This document shows, piece after piece, positions 1 to 8,594 of a stretch of DNA of 64,000 nucleotides. The stretch spans positions 124,001 to 188,000 of the forward strand of contig NZ_JACXAF010000007.1 of NCBI RefSeq assembly GCF_014773395.1. The letters are read 5' to 3'. The notes beneath the pieces are model-generated. The model searched no databases and was not told the DNA's origin. It worked only from the letters and a program-made list of their open reading frames with translations. The stretch is from Neiella litorisoli (lineage in GTDB: Bacteria > Pseudomonadota > Gammaproteobacteria > Enterobacterales > Neiellaceae). The number at the start of each line of letters is the position of its first letter. Positions within the stretch are counted from its first letter, which is position 1. Made by a program: the position numbers and the translations under genes.

Positions 1-78
1 TATTTCTACCGGGTCACTGCGTTTAATGAATCGGGTCAGTCTGAACCATCCAACGTGGAGGCTTATCAACAACCTTAG
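1..78 (+). CDS. C-terminal tail of a GH5-like mannanase (partial)
   Basis: The first 25 codons are open and end in TAG at 76-78. The encoded tail matches the last 25 residues of the GH5 protein at 20273-21766 at 21 positions, including the shared stretch RVTAFNESGQS, which looks like the end of a fibronectin type III-like domain. This is therefore the 3' end of a paralogous secreted glycanase whose body lies to the left of the window. The catalytic domain cannot be seen, so the function is inferred only from the paralogue. A strong terminator follows at 164-188. Confidence 0.75.
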   Translation, partial: YFYRVTAFNESGQSEPSNVEAYQQP

Positions 79-163
79 CGTTGCTCGTTGAAGTGTGTTT
101 GGTGCGCCAGTTTGCGCACTACATTGGTGTGAACCGATACCCCCTCTCAGACCTCTTCGTCTA

Positions 164-188
164 GCCCGCTTCGTGCGGGCATTTTTTT
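164..188 (+). terminator. Rho-independent terminator after the partial GH5-like gene
   Basis: A 6-bp GC stem (GCCCGC at 164-169, GCGGGC at 175-180) with a TTCGT loop is followed by a run of seven T. It closes the transcript of the partial gene at 1-78. Confidence 0.9.
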
Positions 189-708
189 GGCAAATCCTGT
201 CATTCGCTACCGAATTGTTTCATTTCTATCCTGTTTTGAAAGTTGAAACAAAATAGCGCCAAAAAGAAAACGGTTACAGTTTGTTGGACGTGTCTTTTGC
301 GTTGTTATCGGCTTCCTATAAAGCGCTAATGCTTGACTCAATACCTCATCATGACGTCATCCACAAAACAAGATCGCGAGTTGTCAGCTAGAGGTTTGTA
401 TTAAAAAACTAATCACATGCGATAATTTGGAATTTAATTCAATAAAAACAATTTGTTGATTGTTTTTATTGCGATTTTTATGCGCTTCTTGTGATCATTG
501 CTATTGAGTCAGAGTGGCAATGATTTTTATGACTAGTTCAGTCTGTCAGATCGATTTTTCGTGACTCACTTCAAGAAGTCAGGCAACCAAATGATTGCTT
601 AATTGCAACATTGAAACAGTTTGTTTACCTTCACCGTGTTACTACAAAAATCGAAACCGGTTACGCCCAGTTGTTTGAGGTGTTTCCGGTTTTTTAAGGG
701 AAACAAGG
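189..708. other. Long AT-rich non-coding leader upstream of the GH26 gene
   Basis: About 520 bp without a credible gene. It contains an AACGGTTACA half-site at about 269-278 (AGAAAACGGTTACA at 265-278 matches 12 of 14 positions of the second operator type), an AACCGGTT core at 655-662, and the perfect operator at 709-720. The 390-520 part is very AT-rich. No promoter hexamer pair could be chosen with confidence. Confidence 0.5.
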
Positions 709-720
709 TGAACCGGTTCA
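709..720. promoter_or_regulatory. LacI-family operator (type 1, TGAACCGGTTCA)
   Basis: A perfect 12-bp palindrome TGAACCGGTTCA with the central CG typical of LacI-family operators. It lies about 50 bp before the chosen GH26 start. The same 12-mer occurs at 9681-9692 next to the LacI gene at 8595-9593, which suggests that this regulator controls the GH26 and TonB receptor genes. A degenerate copy is at 653-665. Confidence 0.8.
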
Positions 721-772
721 TTTCTTTTGTTTGACTCGGGGGTCAGCAAAAGAAACAACCATGAGGTGGAAA

Positions 773-3700
773 ATGAAATTTAATATGAGTGGCAAATCGT
801 CAATTTCGCTGTTATCAGCAGCGTTATTGATGGGGGGCGTCACCGGTTGTGTCGATGGCGGAAGTGCGAATAACAAGGACTTCGAGTACACACCAGAGCA
901 ACGTCCTTTAGGCGTATTAGCAGGCGATGATGCTGAGTACGCACCCGGCACAGATATTACCGTGAGCGGTCGTTTGACCGGCACTGTAACAAATGAAACA
1001 TTACTTTGGACTCAAACGGCAGGTGAACCGCTAGATGGCATTGATTGGACTTCGCCAGAGTTTACTTTTGTTGTTGAATCCGTTGACGGCATCGAAAGCT
1101 ACGAATTCGAACTGGTCGCGCTCGATGGTGCTGGTGAAGTGGTGACTGACGACGACGGTAACCCATTGATGGATGACATCAAAATTACCGTGTTTGATCC
1201 TGATGCAGTAATCACCCTTGAGGCCGAAGAGGCTCGTTTCAGCGCCGAATTAGAAGTGGCGACTCAGGGGCATGAAATGTATGTGCCAGGCGCAAGTGGT
1301 GATGCGCACTTATCGGACATGCTGCCAGGTACCGAGGTGGCATTCGATGTCGAGATGGATGCCGAAAAAGCTGGCCTTTATTCGCTGTACTTAAACTACA
1401 CCATTGGCTCTGGTTACGGTGGCAAGCAAGGCACCTTGAGCGTGAATGGCGTTGAGTACACTTTAGATCTACAAGAAACTGGCACGTGGGAAGAGTTGCG
1501 CGTCGGCACCGTCAACTTTGAACAAGGTACCACCGAAGTGATTGTCTGTTGCGGTTGGAACTATTACCGTGTTGACGCCATCAAGCTGGTTCCATCCTCT
1601 GGTGAAGCTCCTTTGCTGCCAGTGCCAACCACCTTAGTCAACGACAATGCAACTGATGAAGCCGTTGCATTGATGGAATTCATCGTCGGTAACTATGGTA
1701 CTAACACCATCACCGGCCAGACCGAATATTCTGATTACGCCAGTGGTAACTCTGGCTTGCGCGATTACCAGCTGGTCGCTGATGCCACCGGCGGAGAAGC
1801 GCCTGCAATCGTAGCCTTTGATTACATGGATTACTCCAAGTCGCGTGATGATCATGCTGACAAAGACAAAGGCACTCTGACCGAAGATATGATTGCTGCG
1901 CAAGCGGACAAGAATGTGGTGTTGTCTGCTTTGTGGCATTGGGGCGCGCCATCTGGCCAGCCTGACGGTGCTGTGGGCCAGTTCTACGCCCAAAGTAGCA
2001 ACCATCCGGATGGCACCACCTTTGACTTGGCGGCAACCTTAGCTGACACCTCAAGTGATGACTATGCCGCTCTGATCGCCGACATGGATATCATTGCTGC
2101 AGAGTTGAAGAAGCTGCAGGATGCCGGTATTGCCGTGATCTGGCGTCCAATCCACGAAGCTGAAGGCGGCTGGTTCTGGTGGGGCGCGGCGGGCGCAGAT
2201 GCATACAAAGAATTGTGGGCGCTGATGTTTGATCGCTTCACAACTCACCATGGCTTGAATAACCTGATCTGGACTTACACCTTCACCGACGGCTTGAGCA
2301 TGGATTGGTACCCAGGTGATGAGTATGTCGATATCGTCGGTTTCGACGGCTATGACTTCCCAGATCATGATCCAAACGTACCATTCGTGGGCCAGTTCAA
2401 CACTCTGAAACAACACTTCAATGGTAAGAAGCTCATTGCTCTGACTGAAACCGGCGCGGTGCCTAATGTCGAAGTGATGCATGACAACGGCGCTATGTGG
2501 TCGTTCTACATTACTTGGAACAGCGATTCTGACTGGAACAACCCTGCGACTATTGGTCCTGCGGCGATGGACCCAGCGGTTATTGCAGAAAATTACAGCT
2601 ACAGCGCGCTGGTCAACAATGACGACCTACCGGGCGGTATTGAAAAAGCAGGCGCTGGTATGCTCGCAGACTTTGACCACGCTGATGGTTTTGAAGCGCA
2701 GGTGAACTGGGGCCCAACCACAGGTTTGGCATACAGCTCTGCTTGGTCGCGCTTTGGCGATAAGTCGATGGGCGTGAGCAAAGACCTCAGCGCGATTGCT
2801 GATTTGGGCAACGTGGTATTGCAAACTTACCCAGCTATTGCGACCGAGAGCCCAAGCACTTTGTCATTGACAGCCTATGCCATGAATGCGGGTGCTGACG
2901 TCAATGTTCACATGTTTGTCAAAGGCCTTGATGCTGATGGCAACCCTGTTGAGCAATGGCCAGAAGCAACCACCATCAATGGCGAAGCCGTTGAATTGAG
3001 CTTGGATATCACTGGCTACACCGAAGTTACCGGTTACGGTGTGCGTTTCCAAAACATGGATGCAACGCAAACTGACGCTAGCTTCTTCATCGATTCAGTG
3101 ATGCTGGATGGCGAGCTGATTGCTGACTTCGAATCAGTTGAAGGTTATGAAGGTCAAATCAACTGGGGCGGTGCTCCGGGTCTTGCGACCTCAAAAGCAT
3201 GGTCGAGTTCTGGTGAGCAAGCCATTGCCTTCTTCCGTGATTTGACCGAAGTCGATGGTGCTACCGACGTCATTATTCAAACCTACCCAGAGGGCGGTAT
3301 TGACGTCAGCATGTATGACTCAATCACAGTTGATGCCACCGCAATGAATGCTGCTGGTGCGCAAGTGATGCTATTCGTCAAAGACCAAGATGATGCTTGG
3401 ACTGATAGCGGTGCAGTCGATGCGGACAACGCTGAGTTGACCATTGATCTGACCGAAATCGACCACCTGAATGGCTTTGGTATTCGCTTCATTAACTTCG
3501 ATGCGGCCTCAACGGATGCCAAGTTCTTTGCTGACTACGTGCGCTTCAGTCACGCCGATGGAGACACCACTTACGATGACTTTGAACAGCTCAATGGCTG
3601 GGAAGGTCAAGTCAACTGGGCACCAACTGCAGGTTTGACTCCTTCAGAAGACTGGGGTGTGGATGGCACCAACTCGATGAGCTTAGTGAAAGATCTCAGT

Positions 3701-4036
3701 GCTGAGACTGATCCGGGCAACGTCGTGTTGCAAACCTATCCAGGACTGATTCTGGAAGACGGCCTGACGGCAATCAAACTAACCGCTTATGCCGAAGGTG
3801 CCGGTGCTGATGTCAATGTTCACATGTTTGTTAAAGGCATTGATGCCGATGGCAACCCTGCCGAGCAATGGCCAGCCGCAGTGAATGTTGACGGTGCGCC
3901 AGTGGAGTTGATGCTCGATATCACCGGCTACCAAGAGATCTCTGGTTACGGCGTTCGCTTCCAAAGTTTGGATGCAACCGCCACTGAAGCCAAGTTCTAT
4001 GTCGACAGCGTGATGCTTGAAGCATCTGCCGAGTAA
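773..4036 (+). CDS. Multidomain GH26 beta-mannanase lipoprotein with CBM35-like module and three C-terminal repeats
   Basis: Likely an outer-membrane or surface lipoprotein that cuts beta-1,4-mannan. The start at 773 follows a GAGGT ribosome site with a 5-nt gap; upstream in-frame starts at 731 (TTG) and 761 are less likely. The N-terminus is a lipoprotein signal ending in VTGC. Residues about 145-272 resemble CBM35 (ITLEAEEARF, then WNYYRVDAIKL). Residues about 283-600 are GH26: acid/base Glu about 462 in HEAEGGWFWWG and nucleophile Glu about 559 in TETG. Three tandem repeats of about 151 residues follow (DNA 2669, 3125 and 3578 onward), each starting DF and carrying a VNWG-like motif; they are probably carbohydrate-binding beta-sandwiches, family not assigned. 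The gene is followed by the TonB receptor and preceded by a type 1 operator. Confidence 0.9.
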   Translation: MKFNMSGKSSISLLSAALLMGGVTGCVDGGSANNKDFEYTPEQRPLGVLAGDDAEYAPGTDITVSGRLTGTVTNETLLWTQTAGEPLDGIDWTSPEFTFVVESVDGIESYEFELVALDGAGEVVTDDDGNPLMDDIKITVFDPDAVITLEAEEARFSAELEVATQGHEMYVPGASGDAHLSDMLPGTEVAFDVEMDAEKAGLYSLYLNYTIGSGYGGKQGTLSVNGVEYTLDLQETGTWEELRVGTVNFEQGTTEVIVCCGWNYYRVDAIKLVPSSGEAPLLPVPTTLVNDNATDEAVALMEFIVGNYGTNTITGQTEYSDYASGNSGLRDYQLVADATGGEAPAIVAFDYMDYSKSRDDHADKDKGTLTEDMIAAQADKNVVLSALWHWGAPSGQPDGAVGQFYAQSSNHPDGTTFDLAATLADTSSDDYAALIADMDIIAAELKKLQDAGIAVIWRPIHEAEGGWFWWGAAGADAYKELWALMFDRFTTHHGLNNLIWTYTFTDGLSMDWYPGDEYVDIVGFDGYDFPDHDPNVPFVGQFNTLKQHFNGKKLIALTETGAVPNVEVMHDNGAMWSFYITWNSDSDWNNPATIGPAAMDPAVIAENYSYSALVNNDDLPGGIEKAGAGMLADFDHADGFEAQVNWGPTTGLAYSSAWSRFGDKSMGVSKDLSAIADLGNVVLQTYPAIATESPSTLSLTAYAMNAGADVNVHMFVKGLDADGNPVEQWPEATTINGEAVELSLDITGYTEVTGYGVRFQNMDATQTDASFFIDSVMLDGELIADFESVEGYEGQINWGGAPGLATSKAWSSSGEQAIAFFRDLTEVDGATDVIIQTYPEGGIDVSMYDSITVDATAMNAAGAQVMLFVKDQDDAWTDSGAVDADNAELTIDLTEIDHLNGFGIRFINFDAASTDAKFFADYVRFSHADGDTTYDDFEQLNGWEGQVNWAPTAGLTPSEDWGVDGTNSMSLVKDLSAETDPGNVVLQTYPGLILEDGLTAIKLTAYAEGAGADVNVHMFVKGIDADGNPAEQWPAAVNVDGAPVELMLDITGYQEISGYGVRFQSLDATATEAKFYVDSVMLEASAE
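2669..4033 (+). repeat. Three tandem ~151-codon repeats inside the GH26 gene
   Basis: Units start at 2669, 3125 and 3578 and are 152, 151 and 152 codons long. Units 1 and 3 are the most alike: long stretches near 2892-2960 and 3802-3870 differ by only a few bases and encode the same VNVHMFVKG motif. Unit 2 is more diverged. The pattern fits an initial duplication followed by a more recent copy or gene conversion between units 1 and 3. Confidence 0.85.
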
Positions 4037-4160
4037 CAGCAACCAGCAACTAGGAAATTATTCTGTCGGGGGGATGCCATTTGTCCCCTCCTTAATCCCA
4101 GGGGAAAGGGCGAGGAAAGCGGACAAGTCCCTCGGCAGAACATCAATGAGGCTTATTAAG

Positions 4161-7100
4161 ATGGCTCAATTAGAGAATAAATTTAAAGTTAGTCTGCTGG
4201 CAGCAAGTGTTGTCGCAGTACTATCCATGGCGCCAACCGCATCGGTGGCGGCAGACGTCGCCGCTGACGAAGAAGCGGAAGTGATTCAGGTCCGCGGTAT
4301 TCGTGGCTCTATGACCAAATCGGTGATGGACAAACGTGCTGCTGACCAAGTTATTGACACTATTACCGCAACCGATATCGGCAAATTGCCTGATACCACC
4401 ATCGCTGATTCGTTGCAGCGTATTACGGGTGTTTCGATTAACCGCTCCGGTGGTGAAGGCTCGTCGATTAGTGTTCGTGGTACACCTCAGGTGATGACCA
4501 CATTGAACGGCGAGCAAATGCTTTCGGCCGGTTCAATTACCACCATTCAGCCGAACTTCGATGACATTCCATCAACCATGGTGAATGGTTTGGACGTTAT
4601 CAAGTCGATGCAAGCGAAGACCATGCACGGCGGCATGTCGGGTGTGGTTAACCTGAAAACGGTTCGCCCTATTGATATGGACGAAGGCCTAACCTTCTTA
4701 GCTAAAGCAGCGGTTGCAGACGGCTCGATGGGCGACGACACTGACACCAAATTAGCATTATTCACGTCTTATAACTGGAATAGTGATGTTGCCGCTTACA
4801 TCAATGTGTCTCGCGACGAGACGCATCTGGCAGATTACACCGTTGGCTCCACCGGCGAAGATTGGGGCTTTAACGCCAGCGAAGCGACCGGCTTTGTGGT
4901 TGATGAAGTTGACGCCAATGGCAACGGCACCACCGACGATATTTACTACGCCTTCCAAGGGCACGCCGCTAGCAACAAGTTCATCGAGCGTGAGCGGAAC
5001 GGGATTAACGGCTCGATTCAGTGGAATGTCACTGACAATCTGCAGCTGACCGGTGATGTGTTCTACACCGACATGGAAGAGTACGAGTACATTGCGGCGT
5101 TTAACGCGTCACAAGACTGGTCGGGCGTAACCGGATGGTTCACTCCAGATGCAGACGGCTACACCGCACACGATAACATCGTGCTGAACTCTGAGACTGG
5201 CGAGTATGAAACGCTCGACGGTGCGTACAACTCGTTCCATGCTGGCACCATTCAAGCGCGCCGGACCATGTCTCACTCCGAGACCCATTACACCGAGAAA
5301 GAAGCGGTTAACACCAACCTGCAGCTTGACTACGATGACGGCGATAAACTCAAAGCTTCGATTCGTTGGGTTCATGGTGAAGCCCGCGAAGATCAGTCTC
5401 AAAGTGTGGTCGACTCCTACTTTAACTCGGGTGAGCAGGGCGATCGTTATTACCTCGGTGAAGGTGGTGTGCCGATCAGCCCATCGAACCCATGGGGTTA
5501 TCAGGGCCAATGGGCGCAGCTACCAGATGGTACGCCGGTTGAAGACTCCCACTATATGATCCCAATTCATGTCCGTTATGGCAGCAAGGTGCATTACACC
5601 ATGCCAATCATGACGGTGACTGAAGCCGATGGTTCGGTCACCGAGGAGGTGCTGGGTAGCAATGTTGACCGCTACAGCCTGACCTCAACCAACTTACAGG
5701 GCTACTACTCGGATGCAGATCTGGATGCCTATCGCTTCGATGTGTCCTATGCCTTTGATTGGGATCACTTGGTATCGGTTGATTTCGGTGCTCGCTACGC
5801 TGAACGCGACGTCAAAACCGAAGGTTGGTATGGCGTGATGCCAGCGACCAATGCCTATGGCGACCCATTCTTAGCGCGCTGGAAAGATTCAGAGATTGGT
5901 GCGCCGTTCACTGGTGAATCATACATTGCGCCGATTTCATTCAACGATGAAGTGCTGGCTGGCAAAATCAAAGCGATCAATGACTTTGAGGGCACCACTG
6001 GCATCGGTTCTTTGTACTTTGTTAATCCGAAGGCAATGAACAACCCAACCAAGTTCCATGAAGAAGTCTATGGTGTGCCGAACTATGAAATGCTCACCAA
6101 CGCCAATACCTATGACTTAACCGAAGAAACCACCAACTATTACCTGCAAGGTAACTTGGATGGCGAAGTCTTTGATTTGGCTTACACCGGTAACTTTGGT
6201 TTCCGCTACGTAAAGACTGAATTCGATATCAACCAATACGAAAGCACGTCTGAAACCACTTATGAGATTGATGGCCAGACATACATTGTGGGTGGCGGTC
6301 CGGGGTCACCAAACCCAATCGGTCCTGTGGTGAACACCAAACGTGACTATGACGATTGGCTGCCATCGCTCAACTTGTCACTGGAAATTACCGATGACAT
6401 GAAGTTACGTGGCGCCTTCACTAAAACTGTGACTACTCACGATGCCTTGAACTTGGCGGGTGGTGTCACCATCAACCGTGACAAGAGCTGTAACGTGACG
6501 GCCGCGAATGGCGACACCGTATTCTGTGCCACCGGTGCGAGCCAAACGGGTAACCCATACTTGGATCCATGGCGCTCGAAGAACTATGACATTTCTTGGG
6601 AATGGTACTTCGATGATTCTGGCATCTTCAGTGTTGGCGCCTTCTACATGGACATCGAATCGTTCATTAGCCAAGAAACGGTCTACCTGCCACAGCCCGA
6701 TAGTGATGGCGTAGTGCGTGGTTACGACGTTAACACGGGTGAATTTACCGGCGTCACGCCTACCACCACTAAGTCAAATGGTGACGGCGGTACCATTAAA
6801 GGTCTGGAAGTTGGCTATCAGCAGGCCTTTGATTTCTTGCCTGGTATCTGGAGCGGTTTTGGTGTGACAGCGAACTACACCTACTCGCCAAGTGACAGTG
6901 ACTCGCGAGATTACGATGGCGACGAAATGCCAATCGCGGATAATTCAGAGCACACGTCTAACTTGGCAATCTGGTATGAGAAAGATGGTTTGCAAGCGCG
7001 GATCGCGCACAACTATCGCTCTAAGCAGTTCAAGTGGATCGTCAACAAAGCACCGTACTCATTTGCTCGTTGGCAAGACTCGACTCACTATGTTGATGCA

Positions 7101-7259
7101 TCAGTCAGCTATGACTTCAATGAGATCGTCACAGTGATGTTGCAAGGCACTAACTTGTTCGAAGAAGAACAAGAGCAATACCTGCAGTGGAAAGACTTGG
7201 TTGATAAGCGTTTCATCAACGAACGTAAGATCCAGTTGGGTGTTCAAGTGCGCCTCTAA
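4161..7259 (+). CDS. TonB-dependent receptor for manno-oligosaccharides
   Basis: Outer-membrane active transporter, about 1032 residues. The start at 4161 follows GAGG with a 9-nt gap and begins a normal signal peptide (MAQLENKFKV, cleaved after about SVAA); an ATG at 4146 is the alternative. The mature N-terminus has a TonB-box-like EVIQVRG, then a plug domain at about residues 35-170 with DIGKLPD, ADSLQRITGVSI and ISVRG. The rest is a 22-strand-type barrel ending in QLGVQVRL; a terminal Phe, usual in the family, is replaced by Leu. It matches the proteobacterial (Xanthomonas/Caulobacter/Alteromonas) carbohydrate receptor class. It lies directly after the GH26 gene and is likely co-transcribed. 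Substrate is inferred from context. Confidence 0.9.
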   Translation: MAQLENKFKVSLLAASVVAVLSMAPTASVAADVAADEEAEVIQVRGIRGSMTKSVMDKRAADQVIDTITATDIGKLPDTTIADSLQRITGVSINRSGGEGSSISVRGTPQVMTTLNGEQMLSAGSITTIQPNFDDIPSTMVNGLDVIKSMQAKTMHGGMSGVVNLKTVRPIDMDEGLTFLAKAAVADGSMGDDTDTKLALFTSYNWNSDVAAYINVSRDETHLADYTVGSTGEDWGFNASEATGFVVDEVDANGNGTTDDIYYAFQGHAASNKFIERERNGINGSIQWNVTDNLQLTGDVFYTDMEEYEYIAAFNASQDWSGVTGWFTPDADGYTAHDNIVLNSETGEYETLDGAYNSFHAGTIQARRTMSHSETHYTEKEAVNTNLQLDYDDGDKLKASIRWVHGEAREDQSQSVVDSYFNSGEQGDRYYLGEGGVPISPSNPWGYQGQWAQLPDGTPVEDSHYMIPIHVRYGSKVHYTMPIMTVTEADGSVTEEVLGSNVDRYSLTSTNLQGYYSDADLDAYRFDVSYAFDWDHLVSVDFGARYAERDVKTEGWYGVMPATNAYGDPFLARWKDSEIGAPFTGESYIAPISFNDEVLAGKIKAINDFEGTTGIGSLYFVNPKAMNNPTKFHEEVYGVPNYEMLTNANTYDLTEETTNYYLQGNLDGEVFDLAYTGNFGFRYVKTEFDINQYESTSETTYEIDGQTYIVGGGPGSPNPIGPVVNTKRDYDDWLPSLNLSLEITDDMKLRGAFTKTVTTHDALNLAGGVTINRDKSCNVTAANGDTVFCATGASQTGNPYLDPWRSKNYDISWEWYFDDSGIFSVGAFYMDIESFISQETVYLPQPDSDGVVRGYDVNTGEFTGVTPTTTKSNGDGGTIKGLEVGYQQAFDFLPGIWSGFGVTANYTYSPSDSDSRDYDGDEMPIADNSEHTSNLAIWYEKDGLQARIAHNYRSKQFKWIVNKAPYSFARWQDSTHYVDASVSYDFNEIVTVMLQGTNLFEEEQEQYLQWKDLVDKRFINERKIQLGVQVRL

Positions 7260-7289
7260 GGGCAAGGACGAACAACTCACTTAACCGTT

Positions 7290-7313
7290 AAGGCCCCGTT
7301 TGGGGCCTTTTTT
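7290..7313 (+). terminator. Rho-independent terminator after the TonB receptor gene
   Basis: Stem AAGGCCCC (7290-7297) and GGGGCCTT (7302-7309), loop GTTT, followed by a T run. It ends only 21 bp before the start of the next GH26 gene. Confidence 0.92.
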
Positions 7314-7334
7314 GTCGCTTGTTAGGAGTAAAGG

Positions 7335-8537
7335 TTGAAAAAGCACGTTTTTATGAGCTCTATCTGGGCGGTTTTCGCTGCACTAACTTTCCTTGGCTGC
7401 AGTCCGCATTCATCGCTTAATGCTGCTCCACACTCGCTTATTGATCGTCAGGCTACGCCTCAGACGATCGCTTTGTTTGAGCACATGAGTCAGCTTGCCG
7501 AGCAACAGATCATGTTTGGTCACCAAGATGATTTAGCTTATGGCCTGCATTGGTGGAATGAACCAAATCGATCAGATGTTAAAGATGTAGTAGGCGATTA
7601 TCCGGCTGTTACCGGCTGGGAAATTGGCGGTTTAGAGCTCGGCCACCAAGTCAACATCGACGGTGTCAACTTTGCCAATATGCAAGCTTGGATCAAGCAG
7701 GTTTTTCTGCGCGGCGGTATCAATACCATTAGCTGGCATATCCATGATCCTGTGTCAGGCGCAAGTTCGTGGAGTAATCAGTCGCCAGTCGAACAGTTAC
7801 TACCGGGCGCTAGCCATCATCATCAATTACTCGCTTACCTCGATAGTTTTGTCGCCTTTAACCAGCAATTATTTGTGGTCAATGAGTTTGGTCAGCAAGT
7901 CCATATTCCTATTATTTTCCGCCCTTGGCATGAGCATAGTGGAGATTGGTTTTGGTGGGGCAAAGGCAATACCGCGGAGCAGGACTATATCGCGCTGTGG
8001 CGCTTTACCGTCCATTATCTGCGCGATGTGAAGCAACAACATAATTTGATCTATGCATACTCGCCGGATCGCAGCCGCCTGCGCGATAGCCATTTTACTG
8101 AAGATTATCTGTGGGGCTATCCTGGTGACGACTACGTCGACATTATGGGCATAGACAACTATTGGGATATGCGTGGTGAGATGGACCAACAGTTGGCACA
8201 GCAAAAGCTAGCCAGTTTTGTTTTTAGCACCGAGCAGCTGTCGAAGCTCGCGCATCAGCATGGCAAATTGGCGGCGCTAACCGAAGCGGGCTCTGGTCGA
8301 CTAGAGTATCCGCCGATGTGGACTGAGATATTGCTGACAGGCTTGCAAGCGAATACATGGACCAAACGAATGGCTTATGTGTTGGTGTGGCGTAATAGCA
8401 ATCTTGATAAGGAACAGCGAGAGCAATTCTTTACCCCGCCACCAGAACATCCATCGGCACCTTATTTTAAGCGCTTCTATCAAGATCCGATGACGCTGTT
8501 TAATGCTGATTTACCGCCAATGTACAGGGCTCCTTAG
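7335..8537 (+). CDS. GH26 mannanase or mannobiohydrolase lipoprotein
   Basis: A single-domain GH26 enzyme of 400 residues that cuts beta-mannan or manno-oligosaccharides, probably anchored in an envelope membrane. The TTG start at 7335 has AGGAG at 7324-7328 with a 6-nt gap; an internal ATG at 7353 is possible. The signal peptide ends in FLGC, a lipobox. Catalytic motifs are intact: acid/base Glu about 200 in WHEHSGDWFWWG and nucleophile Glu about 317 in LTEAGSG; YPGDDYVDIMGID is also typical of the family. It lacks the accessory modules of the first GH26 protein, which suggests a different role, such as release of mannobiose in the periplasm. It lies 21 bp after a strong terminator, so its own promoter is not obvious. 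Confidence 0.9.
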   Translation: MKKHVFMSSIWAVFAALTFLGCSPHSSLNAAPHSLIDRQATPQTIALFEHMSQLAEQQIMFGHQDDLAYGLHWWNEPNRSDVKDVVGDYPAVTGWEIGGLELGHQVNIDGVNFANMQAWIKQVFLRGGINTISWHIHDPVSGASSWSNQSPVEQLLPGASHHHQLLAYLDSFVAFNQQLFVVNEFGQQVHIPIIFRPWHEHSGDWFWWGKGNTAEQDYIALWRFTVHYLRDVKQQHNLIYAYSPDRSRLRDSHFTEDYLWGYPGDDYVDIMGIDNYWDMRGEMDQQLAQQKLASFVFSTEQLSKLAHQHGKLAALTEAGSGRLEYPPMWTEILLTGLQANTWTKRMAYVLVWRNSNLDKEQREQFFTPPPEHPSAPYFKRFYQDPMTLFNADLPPMYRAP

Positions 8538-8555
8538 AGCACATTGAGCAGTTGC

Positions 8556-8587
8556 TGACAATCCATGCACGCCTGCATGGATTGTCA
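8556..8587. terminator. Long perfect hairpin between convergent genes
   Basis: A 14-bp perfect stem (TGACAATCCATGCA at 8556-8569 and its complement at 8574-8587) with a CGCC loop. It lies between the convergent GH26 (+) and LacI (-) genes. There is no T run on either side, so it may stabilise or process the 3' ends rather than act as a classic terminator. Confidence 0.6.
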
Positions 8588-8594
8588 ATTGCGG

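Noticed and set aside
718-984. Minus-strand frame over the start of the GH26 gene
   Set aside because: Shadow of the GH26 coding sequence that also crosses its operator.
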